A stretch of 64,000 nucleotides of DNA from positions 6,882,001-6,946,000 of the forward strand of contig NZ_CP118527.1 in NCBI RefSeq assembly GCF_028885415.1, written 5' to 3'. Below are positions 53,051 through 64,000 of the stretch, piece after piece. The translations under genes and the position numbers were made by a program. The DNA comes from Streptomyces coeruleorubidus (GTDB taxonomy: Bacteria > Actinomycetota > Actinomycetes > Streptomycetales > Streptomycetaceae). The notes beneath the pieces were generated by a model, which did not search any database, was not told where the DNA came from, and worked only from the letters and a program-made list of their open reading frames with translations. Position 1 is the first letter of the stretch. Each line of letters starts with the position of its first letter.

Positions 53051-54058
53051 GTGAGCGAAAACAGCCAGTTCAGGTTCGGTGCCGCAACAGGTGTCGGCTC
53101 CATGCCCGGGGGCGACGCCCGGGAAGCCGCCAGAACCGTCACCGGAACCTTCGAGGACTTCCCCTTCCTGCCCGAACTGCCCGCCCGCGGGCCCGGCGCG
53201 GACATGATCGGGCGGACCGCCGGCATGCTCGTCGAGCTGTACGCGCGCGTGGAGCCCAGCGGCTGGCGGCTCGGCGACCGTCCGGGACGGGACACCAAGC
53301 GGGCCCGCTCCTGGCTCGGCCAGGACCTCGACGCGCTGGAGGAATTCACGCAGGAGTACGCCGGGCCGCTGAAGGTCCAGGCCGTCGGGCCCTGGACCCT
53401 CGCCGCCGGCCTGGAGCTGCGGAACGGCGAGGCCGTCCTCTCCGACCCCGGAGCCTGCCGCGACCTCGCTGCCTCCCTCGCCGAGGGGCTCGGCCTGCAC
53501 CTCGCCGAGGTCCAGCGGCGGGTCCCCGGCGCGCAGCTCGTCCTCCAGCTCGACGAGCCGTCCCTCACCGCCGTCCTGCGCGGCCAGGTGAAGAGTGCCA
53601 GCGGCTACCGCACGCACCGGGCCGTCGACCGGCAGATCGTCGAGGGCGCGCTCCGCGACGTCGCCGCGGTGCACGCCGGCGGTCCGGTCGTCGTCCACTC
53701 CTGCGCACCGGACGTCCCGTTCGCCCTGCTGCGCCGGGCGGGCGCGGCGGCCGTCTCCTTCGACTTCTCCCTGCTCACCGAGCGTGACGACGAGGTGATC
53801 GGCGAGGCGGTGGAGGGCGGCACCCGGCTCTTCACCGGTGTCGTCCCGACCACGGAGGGCCCATTGTCAGACCCTGCCGGTAGCGTCATGGGTGTCAGGA
53901 CGCTGTGGCGCAGGCTGGGGCTGTCACCGGGGCTTCTCGCGGAGGCGGTCACGGTCACCCCGGCGTGCGGACTCGCGGGGGCCTCCCCAGGGTACGCGCG
54001 CACGGCTCTCGCCCACTGCGTCCGGGCGGCGAGATCCCTCGCGGACAACCCAGAGTAA
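53051..54058 (+). CDS. Cobalamin-independent methionine synthase-like protein (MetE C-terminal type)
   Basis: A 335-residue protein equal to the catalytic half of MetE. The zinc-ligand motifs appear as VVHSCAPDVP (His and Cys) and TPACGLAGASPGYAR (Cys), and VGSMPG at the N-terminus is usual for the short actinobacterial form. It would transfer methyl to homocysteine from an unidentified donor, since the folate-binding half of MetE is absent. GTG 53051. ligA starts 15 bp downstream, and co-transcription is likely. Confidence 0.88.
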   Translation: MSENSQFRFGAATGVGSMPGGDAREAARTVTGTFEDFPFLPELPARGPGADMIGRTAGMLVELYARVEPSGWRLGDRPGRDTKRARSWLGQDLDALEEFTQEYAGPLKVQAVGPWTLAAGLELRNGEAVLSDPGACRDLAASLAEGLGLHLAEVQRRVPGAQLVLQLDEPSLTAVLRGQVKSASGYRTHRAVDRQIVEGALRDVAAVHAGGPVVVHSCAPDVPFALLRRAGAAAVSFDFSLLTERDDEVIGEAVEGGTRLFTGVVPTTEGPLSDPAGSVMGVRTLWRRLGLSPGLLAEAVTVTPACGLAGASPGYARTALAHCVRAARSLADNPE

Positions 54059-56269
<2,211 letters not shown>

Positions 56270-56526
56270 CGGTTGAAGGCCACCCGATCGGCGCATACCA
56301 GATGCATACGGGTGGCTGGGGCGCATTCGGGCAACCGTCGGCGACCGCTGCCCGTGGAAGCCTTCTGCGGCCTACTGTTGAGATGTGCGCCTGCCGTGCC
56401 CAGCTGCGGTCGGGGCATCTTCGTGCTCGCGGAGCACGGGGAAGGGTTTTCCAACGCGGGCCGCCCGAGGGTTGTCGGGCACCGGGCCGCGGGGCGTGGG
56501 CACCGCCGGCTGTGAGAGGGACGGGA

Positions 56527-58809
56527 ATGGAACCGACCGAGAGCGCCGTGCCGGGCTCACGGCTGCGTCTGCGCCGCATGGCGGTCGTATGGCGTGCAGT
56601 CCGTGGGACGGGCCGGCCGGCGGGGCGTCCGGGCGCGGAAGTGCGCGCCGTCGGACAGTACACCGCGGACGGGCGCAGCTCCGGGGGGCGCGCCGCGGCG
56701 GACGGCCGTGGCGCCGCACAGCCGGTCACCGACCACACGTCCGGCCTGACCGGCGAGGACGCGGACACGGAACGGCACCTGTCCTGGCCCGCGCTGCCCG
56801 CGGCGGTCGTCGCGGCGGCCGGGTTCGTCCTGGGCGCCGGCTTCTACCGCGCCTTCACCGGCGGCCACGCGCTCTTCCCGTCCGGCACGGCCGGCTGGGC
56901 ACTGGCCGTGCTGACCGGCATCATCGTCGGCCACCTCGTCATGCTCGGCCGCTCCCGCTGGTGGGGCGGCACCGGCTCGGGCGCCGCCCTCACCCTCGCC
57001 GTGCTGCTGCTGTACGGCTGGGTACCGGCCGGCATGGTCAGCCTCACGGTCGTCGTGCTGGTCGGCGTAGCCCGCCGCAACCGCTGGCGCCAGGGCATCC
57101 TGCACGGGGCGGTCGACCTCCTCGGCATCGGCGCCGGCGCCCTGGTGCTGGGCGTCTTCGGCTCCGTACCGTCCGTCGAGTCCCCCTCGGATCCGGACAG
57201 CTGGACGCTCTACACCGCGCCCGAGGTGGCCATGGTCGCCGTCTCCTACCTGGCGGTCACCCGTGTCCTGCTGTGGTATCTGCACGCCCCGCGCTCCGGC
57301 CTGCCCACCGTCGCCCGCACCGCCCTGGTCAGACAGGGCCTGGTCGCGGTCGCGCTACTGGGGATCGCGCCGCTGGTCTGCGTGGTGGCCATGGCCAAGC
57401 CGATCCTGCTGCCGCTGTTCTCCATCCCCCTCATCGCCCTGGACTCCACGCTCTGGATAGCCCGGGCCCGGGCCGAGGAGCAGCTGCGCGACCCGCTGAC
57501 CGGGCTGCCCAACCGTCAGTGGCTGCTGGAGCGCATCTGGACCGCGCTGGACGACGCCGAGCGGATCGACGCGCGCGCCGCCCTGATGCTGATCGACCTC
57601 GACCGTTTCCGGTCGGTCAACGACACCCTCGGTCATCTGGCCGGTGACCGGCTGCTCCTCCAGATCGCCGACCGGCTGCGGGTGGCGCTGCCGCGCGGGG
57701 CTGAGGCCGCACGGCTCGGCGGGGACGAGTTCGCCGTCTTACTGCCGGTCGCCGACTCCACGACGTCCGCGACCCGGATCGCCCGCAACCTGGTCGCCGC
57801 CCTCAGCTCCCCGCTCGACCTCGACGGCCTCACCCTCGTCCTGGAGGCCAGCGCCGGGGTCGCCGTCTTCCCCGACCACGCGCTGGACGCCGAAGGGCTG
57901 CTGCGGCGGGCGGACGTCGCGATGTACCAGGCGAAGCGGGACCGTACGGGCGTGGAGGTCTACGAGTCCAAGCGCGACTCGAACACCCCGGACCGGCTCG
58001 GTCTGCTGGGAGACCTCCGCAGAGCGCTGGACGCCCACGAGGTCGAGCTGCACTACCAGCCCAAGGTCCGCTTCGACGGACAGGTCGCGGGTCTGGAGGC
58101 CCTGGTCCGCTGGGTGCATCCCGAGCGGGGCAAGGTGCCGCCGGACGAGTTCATAGCGATCGCCGAGTCCTCCGGCCTGATGCCCCACCTCACCGAGTAC
58201 GTCCTGGAGACCGCGCTCGCCCAGGTCGCTCGGTGGCGGGCGCAGGGACTGTTCGTCCCGGTCGCGGTCAACGTCTCCCCGCGTGACGTCCACACCCCCG
58301 GCTTCGCCGGCTCGGTCGCCGCGCGGCTGGCCCGGCACGGCGTCCCGGCGGGAGCGCTCCAACTGGAGATAACGGAACACGTCCTCCTGGAGGACCCGCA
58401 GCGCGCCGCCGACACCCTCAACGGGCTGACCGGGCACGGCGTGAAGATGTCCCTGGACGACTTCGGCACGGGCTACTCGTCGCTGGTGCACCTGCGCAAG
58501 CTCCCGGTCAGCGAACTGAAGATCGACCGCTCGTTCGTCGCCCGGCTCGCCGTCGACACCGAGGACGCGGAGATCGTGCGCTGCACGGTCGACCTCGCGC
58601 ACTCCCTCGGCCTGCTCGTCGTCGCCGAGGGCGTCGAGGACGACGAGACCTGGGAGCGCCTGCGCGACCTCGGCTGCGACGCCGTCCAGGGCTGGCTGGT
58701 CGCGGCGGCGATGCCCCCGGAGGAGACCACGGCGTGGTTGCGGGCGCGGGGGCCCCGGGGGTGGCAGCGGCCGCGCGCCGCGCTGCCCGCGGCGACGGCC
58801 GACGAGTGA
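56527..58809 (+). CDS. Membrane GGDEF-EAL cyclic di-GMP protein with TTA codon
   Basis: A 760-residue protein. A 90-residue basic head precedes about eight membrane segments (90-310), then GGDEF (about 320-485) and EAL (about 500-745) domains. GGDEF is intact (RLGGDEFAVLL), but the inhibitory RxxD site five residues before it is absent. EAL catalytic segments all look intact: LEALVRW, VAVNVSPRD, LEITEHV, LDDFGTGYSS, SELKIDRSF, AEGVEDDE and QGW. So it may both make and degrade c-di-GMP, the signal that keeps BldD on DNA in Streptomyces. The leucine codon at 57739-57741 is TTA, implying bldA dependence. Start ATG 56527. Confidence 0.93.
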   Translation: MEPTESAVPGSRLRLRRMAVVWRAVRGTGRPAGRPGAEVRAVGQYTADGRSSGGRAAADGRGAAQPVTDHTSGLTGEDADTERHLSWPALPAAVVAAAGFVLGAGFYRAFTGGHALFPSGTAGWALAVLTGIIVGHLVMLGRSRWWGGTGSGAALTLAVLLLYGWVPAGMVSLTVVVLVGVARRNRWRQGILHGAVDLLGIGAGALVLGVFGSVPSVESPSDPDSWTLYTAPEVAMVAVSYLAVTRVLLWYLHAPRSGLPTVARTALVRQGLVAVALLGIAPLVCVVAMAKPILLPLFSIPLIALDSTLWIARARAEEQLRDPLTGLPNRQWLLERIWTALDDAERIDARAALMLIDLDRFRSVNDTLGHLAGDRLLLQIADRLRVALPRGAEAARLGGDEFAVLLPVADSTTSATRIARNLVAALSSPLDLDGLTLVLEASAGVAVFPDHALDAEGLLRRADVAMYQAKRDRTGVEVYESKRDSNTPDRLGLLGDLRRALDAHEVELHYQPKVRFDGQVAGLEALVRWVHPERGKVPPDEFIAIAESSGLMPHLTEYVLETALAQVARWRAQGLFVPVAVNVSPRDVHTPGFAGSVAARLARHGVPAGALQLEITEHVLLEDPQRAADTLNGLTGHGVKMSLDDFGTGYSSLVHLRKLPVSELKIDRSFVARLAVDTEDAEIVRCTVDLAHSLGLLVVAEGVEDDETWERLRDLGCDAVQGWLVAAAMPPEETTAWLRARGPRGWQRPRAALPAATADE

Positions 58810-58977
58810 CCCTTCCTCTCTCCGTCCCGCTCGCCCGGCCCCGCGGTTCGGGCGAGGGGTGAACCTCTTCCGCCGGTGGCCGCCCGGCGGTCGGGCCTCC
58901 CGTCCGTGCGGCGCGGAACGGCGGCAGCGGTTCGTGGCGCGCGGTACTCCGCCGCTCCACTCCTCCCACAGGAGCGC

Positions 58978-59565
58978 TCAGTCCATGCCCTGAGGCACGA
59001 AGTGGCCGATCAGCAGCGCCAGTCGTCGCTCGTGCGCCTCCTCGGGCAGCCGGCCGCTGCGCATCAGGGTCACCAGCCCGTGCAGCCCCGCCCAGTACGT
59101 CTCCGTCAGCAGCCCCGTGTCCTCGCCCTCGGCCGCGATCGGCTCGACGGCCTGCAGTAGTTCGCCGAAGGCGTCCTGCAAGGCCGCCGGCGCCTCGGGT
59201 GTGGCGAACGGCAGGTCCACGGGGAGCGTGAAGATCGCGTCGTAGAGCGCGGGCCGCCGCCGGGCGAAGGCGGTGTACGCTCCGCCCACCGCCGCCAGCG
59301 CCTCGCGGGCGCTCCCGGCCGCCGTGCGCGCCGCCCGAAGCTCGTCTGCCAGGTCCGCGCAGCCCTGTACCGCCACCGCGGCCATGATCGCGCCCTTGCC
59401 CTTGAAGTGGCTGTAGAGGACCGGCTGGCTGTACTCGATCTCCTCGGCCAGTCGACGCGTGGTCACCGCGTCCCAGCCTTCCGCCTCCGCCAGTTCCCGT
59501 GCGGCCGTCACGATCAGCCGCTCGCGTTCCGCTCGTTCGCGCTCCCGGCGCGTCTGGATCGTCAT
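58978..59565 (-). CDS. TetR-family transcriptional regulator
   Basis: A 195-residue regulator with the TetR helix-turn-helix ERERLIVTAARELAEAEGWDAV, then TTRRLAEEIEYSQPVLYSHF, and a TetR_C-like helical domain (WAGLHGLVTLMRSGRLP). It is divergent from the DUF4267 gene. Two copies of CTAGCNNNGCTAG occupy the 87-bp gap, one 10 bp from each start, so it very probably represses both genes. The inducer is unknown. Confidence 0.91.
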   Translation of the reverse strand: MTIQTRRERERAERERLIVTAARELAEAEGWDAVTTRRLAEEIEYSQPVLYSHFKGKGAIMAAVAVQGCADLADELRAARTAAGSAREALAAVGGAYTAFARRRPALYDAIFTLPVDLPFATPEAPAALQDAFGELLQAVEPIAAEGEDTGLLTETYWAGLHGLVTLMRSGRLPEEAHERRLALLIGHFVPQGMD

Positions 59566-59574
59566 ACCGAAAGT

Positions 59575-59637
59575 CTAGCACCGCTAGCGTTCCTGTCAGC
59601 GCTCTGCTAGCTTCGCTCTTGTCCCTAGCGCTGCTAG
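59575..59637. promoter_or_regulatory. Twin palindromic operators of the TetR/DUF4267 divergon
   Basis: CTAGCACCGCTAG (59575-59587) and CTAGCGCTGCTAG (59625-59637) share perfect 5-bp arms CTAGC/GCTAG. Their centres are 50 bp apart, close to five helical turns, one next to each divergent start. CTAG is rare in high-GC DNA, which strengthens the case. A half-site CTGCTAGC lies between them at 59604-59611. Confidence 0.82.
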
Positions 59638-59652
59638 AAAACGAGGAGAGAC

Positions 59653-60024
59653 GTGACCGTCACCGCGTACACCCTGGCCGTCGTGCTCAACCTGTTCTGC
59701 CTGTTCCTCGGCTACCGGTTCCTGTTCCAGCCCGCCTCTTCCGCCGCCGGTTACGGCGTTCCGGCCGACCCCGGGGGCGATGCCGGCCCCTATCTGACGA
59801 TCAAGGGCCTGCGGGACGGCACCTTCGGGCTCGTCGGTCTGGCGCTGCTCGCCTTCGCGGGGGCCCGGGCCGAGGCCTGGTTCATGCTCGGCGTGGCACT
59901 CGTGCCGCTCGGGGACACGCTGATCGTGCTGCGCCACGGCGGTACGAAGGCGGTGGCCTTCGGGATCCACTTCGCCACCGCGGTCGTCGTCCTGATCAGC
60001 GCCGGACTGCTCTTCGCGGTCTGA
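59653..60024 (+). CDS. DUF4267 family membrane protein
   Basis: A 123-residue protein with four hydrophobic helices and the DUF4267 pattern (FQPASSAAGYGVPAD, YLTIKGLRDGTFGLVGLALL, RHGGTKAVAFGIHFATA). GTG 59653 with GAGGAGAG six bases upstream. It is the likely target of the divergent TetR regulator; such pairs are common and of unknown physiological role. Confidence 0.88.
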   Translation: MTVTAYTLAVVLNLFCLFLGYRFLFQPASSAAGYGVPADPGGDAGPYLTIKGLRDGTFGLVGLALLAFAGARAEAWFMLGVALVPLGDTLIVLRHGGTKAVAFGIHFATAVVVLISAGLLFAV

Positions 60025-60200
60025 GTGCGCCCCAGCCTCAGCCGGCGGTTCGCAGGTGTCGTTTCGCCCTCGGCGAGGTCACCCCCGAGGTCTGGGGGAA
60101 CCGCCGTCACTGACCGGCGCGGCAAACCGTTTCACGGGCACGGCCCCCCGCCCCATAGGATTACGCCAAACCACATTCACTCACCCCAGAGGATCGCTGC

Positions 60201-60497
60201 ATGCCTGGCATCACGCGCGAGGAGGTCGCCCACCTCGCCCGGCTGGCGCGTCTGGAGCTGAAGCCCGAAGAGCTCGACCACTTCGCGGGACAGCTGGACG
60301 ACATCATCGGCGCGGTGGCCCGCGTCAGCGAGGTCGCCGACCAAGACGTACCGCCGACCTCGCACCCGCTCCCGCTGACGAACGTCATGCGCCCGGACGA
60401 GGTCCGTCCCTCGCTCACCCCCGAGCAGGCGCTCTCCGGAGCCCCGGCCCAGGAGCAGCAGCGTTTCAAGGTGCCGCAGATCCTGGGGGAGGAGTAA
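60201..60497 (+). CDS. gatC: Glu-tRNAGln/Asp-tRNAAsn amidotransferase subunit C
   Basis: A 98-residue subunit that holds GatA and GatB together. The family pattern begins [21 protein letters not shown], with [24 protein letters not shown] in the extended C-terminus. ATG 60201. It is 6 bp upstream of gatA, and the operon continues through a small gene to gatB. It supplies Gln-tRNAGln in organisms lacking glutaminyl-tRNA synthetase. Confidence 0.96.
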   Translation: MPGITREEVAHLARLARLELKPEELDHFAGQLDDIIGAVARVSEVADQDVPPTSHPLPLTNVMRPDEVRPSLTPEQALSGAPAQEQQRFKVPQILGEE

Positions 60498-60503
60498 CCC
60501 GCC

Positions 60504-62003
60504 ATGACGGACAGCCCCATCATCAAGCTCACGGCCGCCGAGACCGCCGCGAAGATCGCTTCCGGCGAGCTCACGGCCGTCGAGGTCACCGAGGCCCACC
60601 TGGCCCGGATCGAGGCCGTCGACGAGAAGGTGCACGCCTTCCTGCACGTCGACCGCGAGGGCGCGCTAGCCCAGGCCCGTGCCGTCGACGAGAAGCGGGC
60701 CAAGGGGGAGAAGCTCGGTCCGCTGGCCGGCGTTCCCCTGGCGCTCAAGGACATCTTCACCACCGAGGGGATCCCGACCACGGTCGGTTCGAAGATCCTC
60801 GAAGGCTGGATCCCGCCGTACGACGCGACCGTCACCAAGCGGCTGAAGGCCGCCGACGTGGTGATCCTCGGCAAAACCAACATGGACGAGTTCGCCATGG
60901 GGTCCTCCACCGAGAACAGCGCCTACGGCCCGACCGGCAACCCCTGGGACCTGACCAGGATCCCCGGCGGCTCCGGCGGCGGTTCCTCCGCCGCGCTCGC
61001 CTCCTTCCAGGCCCCGCTCGCCATCGGCACCGACACCGGCGGTTCCATCCGCCAGCCCGCCGCCGTCACCGGCACGGTCGGCGTGAAGCCGACGTACGGC
61101 GGGGTGTCGCGGTACGGCATGGTCGCCTTCTCCTCCTCCCTCGACCAGGGCGGTCCCTGCGCCCGCACGGTCCTGGACGCGGCCCTGCTGCACGAGGTGA
61201 TCGCCGGCCACGACCCGATGGACTCCACCTCGATCGACGCCCCGGTCCCGCCGGTCGTCGAGGCCGCTCGCAACGGCAGCGTCGAGGGCATGCGCGTCGG
61301 CGTCGTCCAGCAGTTCCGCGGCGAGGGCTACCAGGCCGGTGTCATCCAGCGGTTCGACGAGTCCGTCGCGCTGCTGAAGGAACTGGGCGCCGAGATCGTC
61401 GAGCTGGACTGCCCGTCCTTCGACCTGGCGCTGTCGGCGTACTACCTGATCGCGCCGTCCGAGTGCTCCTCCAACCTCGCCCGCTTCGACGGCCTGCGCT
61501 ACGGCCTGCGGGCCGGCGACGACGGCACGCACTCCGCCGAGGAGGTCACCTCCCTGACCCGCGAGGCCGGCTTCGGCCCCGAGGTCAAGCGCCGCATCAT
61601 GCTCGGCACGTACGCGCTGAGCTCCGGCTACTACGACGCGTACTACGGCAGCGCGCAGAAGGTCCGCACGCTCATCAAGCAGGACTTCGACAAGGCGTTC
61701 GAGCAGGTCGACGTGATCGTCTCCCCGACGACCCCGACCACCGCCTTCCCGATCGGCGAGCGCGCCGACGACCCGATGGCGATGTACCTCGCCGACCTGT
61801 GCACCATCCCGACCAACCTGGCGGGCAACGCGGCCATGTCGCTGCCGTGCGGCCTCGCCCCGGAGGACAACCTCCCGGTCGGACTGCAGATCATCGCCCC
61901 GGTCATGAAGGACGACCGCCTCTACAAGGTCGGCGCCGCCGTCGAGGCCGCCTTCGTGGAAAAGTGGGGCCACCCGCTGATCGAGGAGGCTCCGTCGCTG
62001 TGA
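60504..62003 (+). CDS. gatA: Glu-tRNAGln/Asp-tRNAAsn amidotransferase subunit A
   Basis: A 499-residue amidase that frees ammonia from glutamine. The Ser-cisSer-Lys triad is visible: Lys82 (VPLALKDIF), Ser157 ([11 protein letters not shown]) and nucleophile Ser181 ([11 protein letters not shown]). Length and [13 protein letters not shown] near the C-terminus are typical. Ammonia would pass through a channel to GatB. Its TGA overlaps the GTG of the following 79-residue gene. Confidence 0.97.
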   Translation: MTDSPIIKLTAAETAAKIASGELTAVEVTEAHLARIEAVDEKVHAFLHVDREGALAQARAVDEKRAKGEKLGPLAGVPLALKDIFTTEGIPTTVGSKILEGWIPPYDATVTKRLKAADVVILGKTNMDEFAMGSSTENSAYGPTGNPWDLTRIPGGSGGGSSAALASFQAPLAIGTDTGGSIRQPAAVTGTVGVKPTYGGVSRYGMVAFSSSLDQGGPCARTVLDAALLHEVIAGHDPMDSTSIDAPVPPVVEAARNGSVEGMRVGVVQQFRGEGYQAGVIQRFDESVALLKELGAEIVELDCPSFDLALSAYYLIAPSECSSNLARFDGLRYGLRAGDDGTHSAEEVTSLTREAGFGPEVKRRIMLGTYALSSGYYDAYYGSAQKVRTLIKQDFDKAFEQVDVIVSPTTPTTAFPIGERADDPMAMYLADLCTIPTNLAGNAAMSLPCGLAPEDNLPVGLQIIAPVMKDDRLYKVGAAVEAAFVEKWGHPLIEEAPSL

Positions 62004-62239
62004 GCGCACTGTCCAAGGCCAAGGGCTTCAAGAGCTCCAAGTCCGGTCTGTACATCTCGATGGCCACGTCGGCCTTCGGCGCCGTCGGCGTCTACAAGCA
62101 GATCAAGAAGGCCCGCGGAGACAACGACACGCTGCGGCTGCTCGACGCCGTCGTGACCGGTGCCGCGGTCGTCACCAACCTGGCCATTCTCTACCGCGAG
62201 CTGAAGCGGCTGGGCGACGACGACGTCCTGCTGGGCTGA
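62000..62239 (+). CDS. 79-residue protein embedded between gatA and gatB
   Basis: A small basic-to-amphipathic protein starting at GTG 62000, which overlaps the gatA stop (GTGA), and ending 15 bp before gatB. It reads [20 protein letters not shown], then two hydrophobic stretches (about 18-32 and 50-65) separated by [17 protein letters not shown], and ends [14 protein letters not shown]. The helical pattern suggests a membrane-associated hairpin. Tight coupling to gatA implies stoichiometric synthesis with the amidotransferase. No family or function is recognised. Confidence 0.8.
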   Translation: MSALSKAKGFKSSKSGLYISMATSAFGAVGVYKQIKKARGDNDTLRLLDAVVTGAAVVTNLAILYRELKRLGDDDVLLG

Positions 62240-62254
62240 GAGGGAAGTTTCACC

Positions 62255-63769
62255 GTGACCACCACGACAGACCTGGTGTCGTACGAGGAAGCACTCGCCT
62301 CCTACGACCCCGTCATGGGCCTCGAGGTCCATGTCGAACTCGGCACCAAGACCAAGATGTTCTGCGGCTGTTCGACCGCCCTCGGGCAGGACGCCAACGC
62401 GCAGACCTGCCCCGTCTGCCTCGGCCTGCCCGGCGCGCTCCCGGTCGTCAACGCGACCGGCGTCGAGTCCGCGATCAAGATCGGCCTCGCGCTGAACTGC
62501 GAGATCGCCGAGTGGTGCCGCTTCGCCCGGAAGAACTACTTCTATCCGGACATGCCGAAGAACTTCCAGACCTCCCAGTACGACGAGCCGATCGCCTTCA
62601 ACGGCTACCTCGACGTGCAGCTGGAGGACGGCGAGACCTTCCGCGTGGAGATCGAGCGCGCCCACATGGAGGAGGACACCGGCAAGTCCACCCACGTGGG
62701 CGGCGCGACGGGCCGTATCCACGGCGCCTCGCACTCGCTCCTGGACTACAACCGCGCCGGCATCCCGCTCATCGAGATCGTCACCAAGCCGATCGTCGGC
62801 GCGGGCGAGCGTGCCCCCGAGGTGGCGAAGGCGTACGTCCGTGAGCTGCGCGAGGTCATCAGGGCGCTCGGCGTCTCCGAGGCCCGTATGGAGATGGGCC
62901 AGATGCGCTGCGACGTGAACCTGTCGCTGCGCCCGAACGGCACCGAGAAGTTCGGCACGCGGTCCGAGACGAAGAACGTCAACTCGCTCAGGTCCGTGGA
63001 GCGCGCGGCCCGCTTCGAGATCCAGCGGCACGCGGCCGTGCTGAGCGGCGGCGGGACGATCGTCCAGGAGACCCGGCACTTCCACGAGGACACGGGGTCG
63101 ACGACCTCGGGCCGCGTGAAGGAGGAGGCCGAGGACTACCGGTACTTCCCGGAGCCCGACCTCGTCCCGGTGGCCCCGTCCCGCGAGTGGGTCGAGGAGC
63201 TGCGGGCCGCGCTGCCCGAGCTGCCGCTGGTCCGCCGCAACCGGCTCCGCGAGGAGTGGGGCGTCTCGGCCACCGACATGCAGGCGATCCTCAACGCCGG
63301 TGCGCTGGAGCCCATCGTCGCCACCATCGAGGCCGGGGCCGACGCCGCCTCCGCCCGCAAGTGGTGGATGGGCGAGCTGGCCCGCAGCGCCAACGAGTCG
63401 GGCAAGGCCCTGGACGAGCTGGCGATCACGCCGCAGCAGGTCGCCCGGGTCACCGAGCTGGTCGCGAAGGGTGACCTGAACGACAAGCTGGCCCGTCAGG
63501 TCATCGAAGGCGTCCTCGCGGGCGAAGGCACCCCGGACGAGGTCGTCGACAAGCGCGGTCTGAAGGTCGTCTCCGACGAGGGCGCGCTCACCGCCGCCGT
63601 CGACGAGGCCATCGCCGGCAACCCGGCCATCGCGGACAAGATCCGCGGCGGCAAGGTGGCCGCGGCCGGCGCGCTGGTCGGCGCGGTCATGAAGGCGACC
63701 AGGGGCCAGGCCGACGCGGCCCGCGTCAAGGAACTGATCCTTCAGAAGCTGGGCGTCAGCGAGGGCTGA
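62255..63769 (+). CDS. gatB: Glu-tRNAGln/Asp-tRNAAsn amidotransferase subunit B
   Basis: A 504-residue kinase/transamidase subunit that phosphorylates the misacylated amino acid and amidates it. [19 protein letters not shown] carries the first zinc cysteines, completed by [10 protein letters not shown]. Other typical segments are [27 protein letters not shown] and NSLRSVERA. The C-terminal GatB/YqeY tail (about 350-504) binds tRNA. GTG 62255. It ends the gatCA-(small)-gatB operon. Confidence 0.97.
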   Translation: MTTTTDLVSYEEALASYDPVMGLEVHVELGTKTKMFCGCSTALGQDANAQTCPVCLGLPGALPVVNATGVESAIKIGLALNCEIAEWCRFARKNYFYPDMPKNFQTSQYDEPIAFNGYLDVQLEDGETFRVEIERAHMEEDTGKSTHVGGATGRIHGASHSLLDYNRAGIPLIEIVTKPIVGAGERAPEVAKAYVRELREVIRALGVSEARMEMGQMRCDVNLSLRPNGTEKFGTRSETKNVNSLRSVERAARFEIQRHAAVLSGGGTIVQETRHFHEDTGSTTSGRVKEEAEDYRYFPEPDLVPVAPSREWVEELRAALPELPLVRRNRLREEWGVSATDMQAILNAGALEPIVATIEAGADAASARKWWMGELARSANESGKALDELAITPQQVARVTELVAKGDLNDKLARQVIEGVLAGEGTPDEVVDKRGLKVVSDEGALTAAVDEAIAGNPAIADKIRGGKVAAAGALVGAVMKATRGQADAARVKELILQKLGVSEG

Positions 63770-63788
63770 GCCCGTCCGCGGACCCGGC

Positions 63789-63826
63789 AGAGGGGGGATG
63801 CGCCGAACCCGGTGCATCCCCCCTCT
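63789..63826. terminator. Terminator after gatB
   Basis: A perfect 13-bp stem, AGAGGGGGGATGC pairing with GCATCCCCCCTCT, closes a 12-nt loop. It lies 20 bp after the gatB stop and 8 bp before the end of a convergent gene, so it can serve both directions. Confidence 0.88.
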
Positions 63827-63833
63827 CAGTCAT

Positions 63834-64000
63834 CTACGGGCGACGCCCCACGACCCGGACGAAGCCCAGCGTGCGGCCCTGGTCGAGGCGCAGCATCTCG
63901 GCGCACTGTCCGGCCATCCGGACGTGCCACTCGTCCGTGTGCTCCTCGGCCACGACCTCGCACCAGCGCAGCCAGTCGCGCCAGCCGTCGTCCAGCCAGT
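63834..64000 (-). CDS. Unidentified protein, C-terminal fragment at window edge
   Basis: The last 54 codons of a minus-strand gene ending at TAG 63836-63834. The visible part has WLDDGWRDWLRWCEVVAEEH and ends DQGRTLGFVRVVGRRP, rich in Trp and charged residues, with codon use normal for the genome. The N-terminus is outside the window. No family could be assigned. Confidence 0.6.
   Translation of the reverse strand, partial: WLDDGWRDWLRWCEVVAEEHTDEWHVRMAGQCAEMLRLDQGRTLGFVRVVGRRP

Overview
This window is high-GC DNA (strong G/C preference at third codon positions, many GTG and some TTG starts, TTA as a rare codon) with a Streptomyces gene set. The content and order, including a pierisin-like ADP-ribosyltransferase, an EF-hand protein, a riboswitch-headed gcvT-gcvH-glyA-sdaA operon, ligA, a GGDEF-EAL gene and gatCAB, resemble from memory a core-chromosome stretch of Streptomyces coelicolor and close relatives. 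This was not checked against a database. Most of the window is ordinary chromosomal core. Between about 19.8 and 34.5 kb it carries insertion sequences, relics and a deletion scar.

Layout. 0-6.7 kb: the end of a two-subunit ABC exporter (minus), a DrrAB-type drug/antibiotic ABC pair and a NarL-type two-component system (plus). 6.7-10.7 kb: a Tat-exported sulfatase and glycogen debranching enzyme glgX (minus). 10.8-13.5 kb: two tandem paralogous lipoprotein L,D-transpeptidases. 13.5-19.8 kb: enoyl-CoA hydratase, an RsbW-like ATP-binding regulator with a TTA codon, a beta-propeller lipoprotein, a secreted DNA/guanine ADP-ribosyltransferase of the ScARP/Scabin type, a divergent GNAT/MerR pair, an EF-hand protein and an ABC ATPase. 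19.8-20.9 kb: a scar in which two divergent genes (leuA and a GntR/FCD regulator) both lost their 5' halves. 21-25.1 kb: an NAD(P)-binding reductase, an IS relic next to a zinc-knuckle fragment, and a complete IS701-family element with CTAG target duplication.

25-35.4 kb: a GH25 muramidase and an ATP-grasp ligase diverge from a perfect tandem 18-bp repeat. A tandem glycine riboswitch heads gcvT-gcvH-glyA-sdaA, which would turn excess glycine into serine and then pyruvate. On the other side of the riboswitch are a P-loop kinase-like protein and two SseB-family proteins. An intact IS5-family element with a TTA duplication separates the SseB pair. 35.7-41.8 kb: a complete dipeptide/oligopeptide ABC operon closed by a strong terminator. 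41.9-46.2 kb: a TRIC-like channel, a secreted esterase-like protein, a thioesterase, a TetR regulator and two small membrane proteins.

46.3-50.1 kb: cysteine desulfurase, an amidase and mnmA. Desulfurase and MnmA would cooperate in tRNA 2-thiolation. Each of these two genes is followed by degenerate CTGACG-type tandem repeats, and the array after mnmA has about 13 units. 50.1-54 kb: an alpha/beta hydrolase, a DUF427 protein, a broken methyltransferase, a LOG-like protein, an SDR and a MetE-like methionine synthase. 54-58.8 kb: ligA and a membrane GGDEF-EAL protein with an in-frame TTA codon. 59-60 kb: a TetR/DUF4267 divergon with two identical-type palindromes. 60.2-63.8 kb: gatC-gatA-(79-aa protein)-gatB for transamidation of Glu-tRNAGln/Asp-tRNAAsn, then a terminator and a partial gene.

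The best leads are the ScARP-like toxin neighbourhood, the TTA-codon (bldA-type) regulators, the leuA/gntR scar, the repeat arrays after the two tRNA-thiolation genes, and the 79-aa protein embedded in gatCAB.
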